Assembly: GCF_011926545.1 (NCBI RefSeq)
Contig: NZ_JAATIT010000001.1
Span: 1,589,393-1,653,392, forward strand
DNA length: 64,000 bases
Source: Sphingopyxis italica
GTDB taxonomy: Bacteria > Pseudomonadota > Alphaproteobacteria > Sphingomonadales > Sphingomonadaceae
Direction: 5' to 3'
The position numbers were made by a program, and so were the translations under genes. The notes under the pieces are model-generated. The model did not search any database and was not told the DNA's origin. It saw nothing but the letters and a program-made list of their open reading frames with translations. This document shows, in pieces, positions 63,900-64,000 of the stretch. Position 1 is the stretch's first letter. Each line of letters begins with the position of its first letter.

Positions 63900-64000
63900 G
63901 CGGCTGCTTTGGGGTGGGGAGCGGACGTTGTCCTCGTCGTTGGCTGGCGACTATGATGCCCCTGAATCGCGTGCGAGCGAACGCTTAGTCTTCAATTCGA

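Overview
The window is GC-rich chromosomal DNA of an alphaproteobacterium, most likely a sphingomonad of the Sphingopyxis type. This rests on the gene content (two roughly 1000-residue TonB-dependent receptors, DUF2093, HIG1, NTF2-like and other small proteins), on the palindromic intergenic repeats built on GTCATTCCCGCGAAAGCGGG or CCGTTCGTGTCGAGCGAAG, and on the dense, overlapping gene packing. The genus is an inference. I found 50 protein genes, one of them cut by the left edge. I saw no tRNA, rRNA, CRISPR array, prophage, insertion sequence or recognisable transcription factor gene.

Layout. 1-7.8 kb is an acyl-CoA/alcohol catabolic block: a partial zinc alcohol dehydrogenase, three acyl-CoA dehydrogenases, two short-chain dehydrogenases and a GPH-type transporter. 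Two of the acyl-CoA dehydrogenase promoters carry the same kind of 16-bp operator. 8-19 kb holds a lipoprotein with a strong promoter/operator, PEP carboxylase, a YbaY-type lipoprotein, entericidin, an HNH nuclease, GluQRS, HIG1, cobalamin adenosyltransferase, the two-gene ergothioneine unit egtB-egtD, and 3-hydroxybutyryl-CoA dehydrogenase. 18.5-20 kb has small envelope proteins (MliC-like, beta/gamma-crystallin-like). 20-26 kb has a nucleoside transporter divergent from a six-gene operon (VUT transporter, argB, yggT, folD, NTF2-like lipoprotein, marC), which converges on an OmpA lipoprotein.

26.6-33.2 kb has a CNNM/CorC protein, a membrane-anchored helix-hairpin-helix protein, and purD head-to-head with xseA, their ATG codons sharing two bases. 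xseA is followed by DUF2093 and an M23 lipoprotein. 33.5-39.5 kb has a TonB receptor with an EF-hand-like loop, a sulfotransferase-like P-loop protein, a TPR/Asp-Asn hydroxylase fusion and a small secreted protein. I consider this the most interesting candidate functional group. 39.5-49.5 kb has clpB with an RpoH-like promoter, a penicillin-acylase-family hydrolase, a double-domain M16 peptidase, a 100-residue beta-rich protein and a Bcr/CflA exporter. 50-60 kb has an amino-acid permease and the alpha-2-macroglobulin/PBP1C pair. 60-64 kb has hisE-HIT divergent from a second TonB receptor.

Intergenic DNA is rich in palindromes. Besides eleven REP-type elements there are three unusual structures: a perfect 28-bp inverted pair at 6.9 kb, a 146-bp MITE-like element at 36.8 kb, and a 270-bp element with three nested inverted repeats at 44.6 kb.
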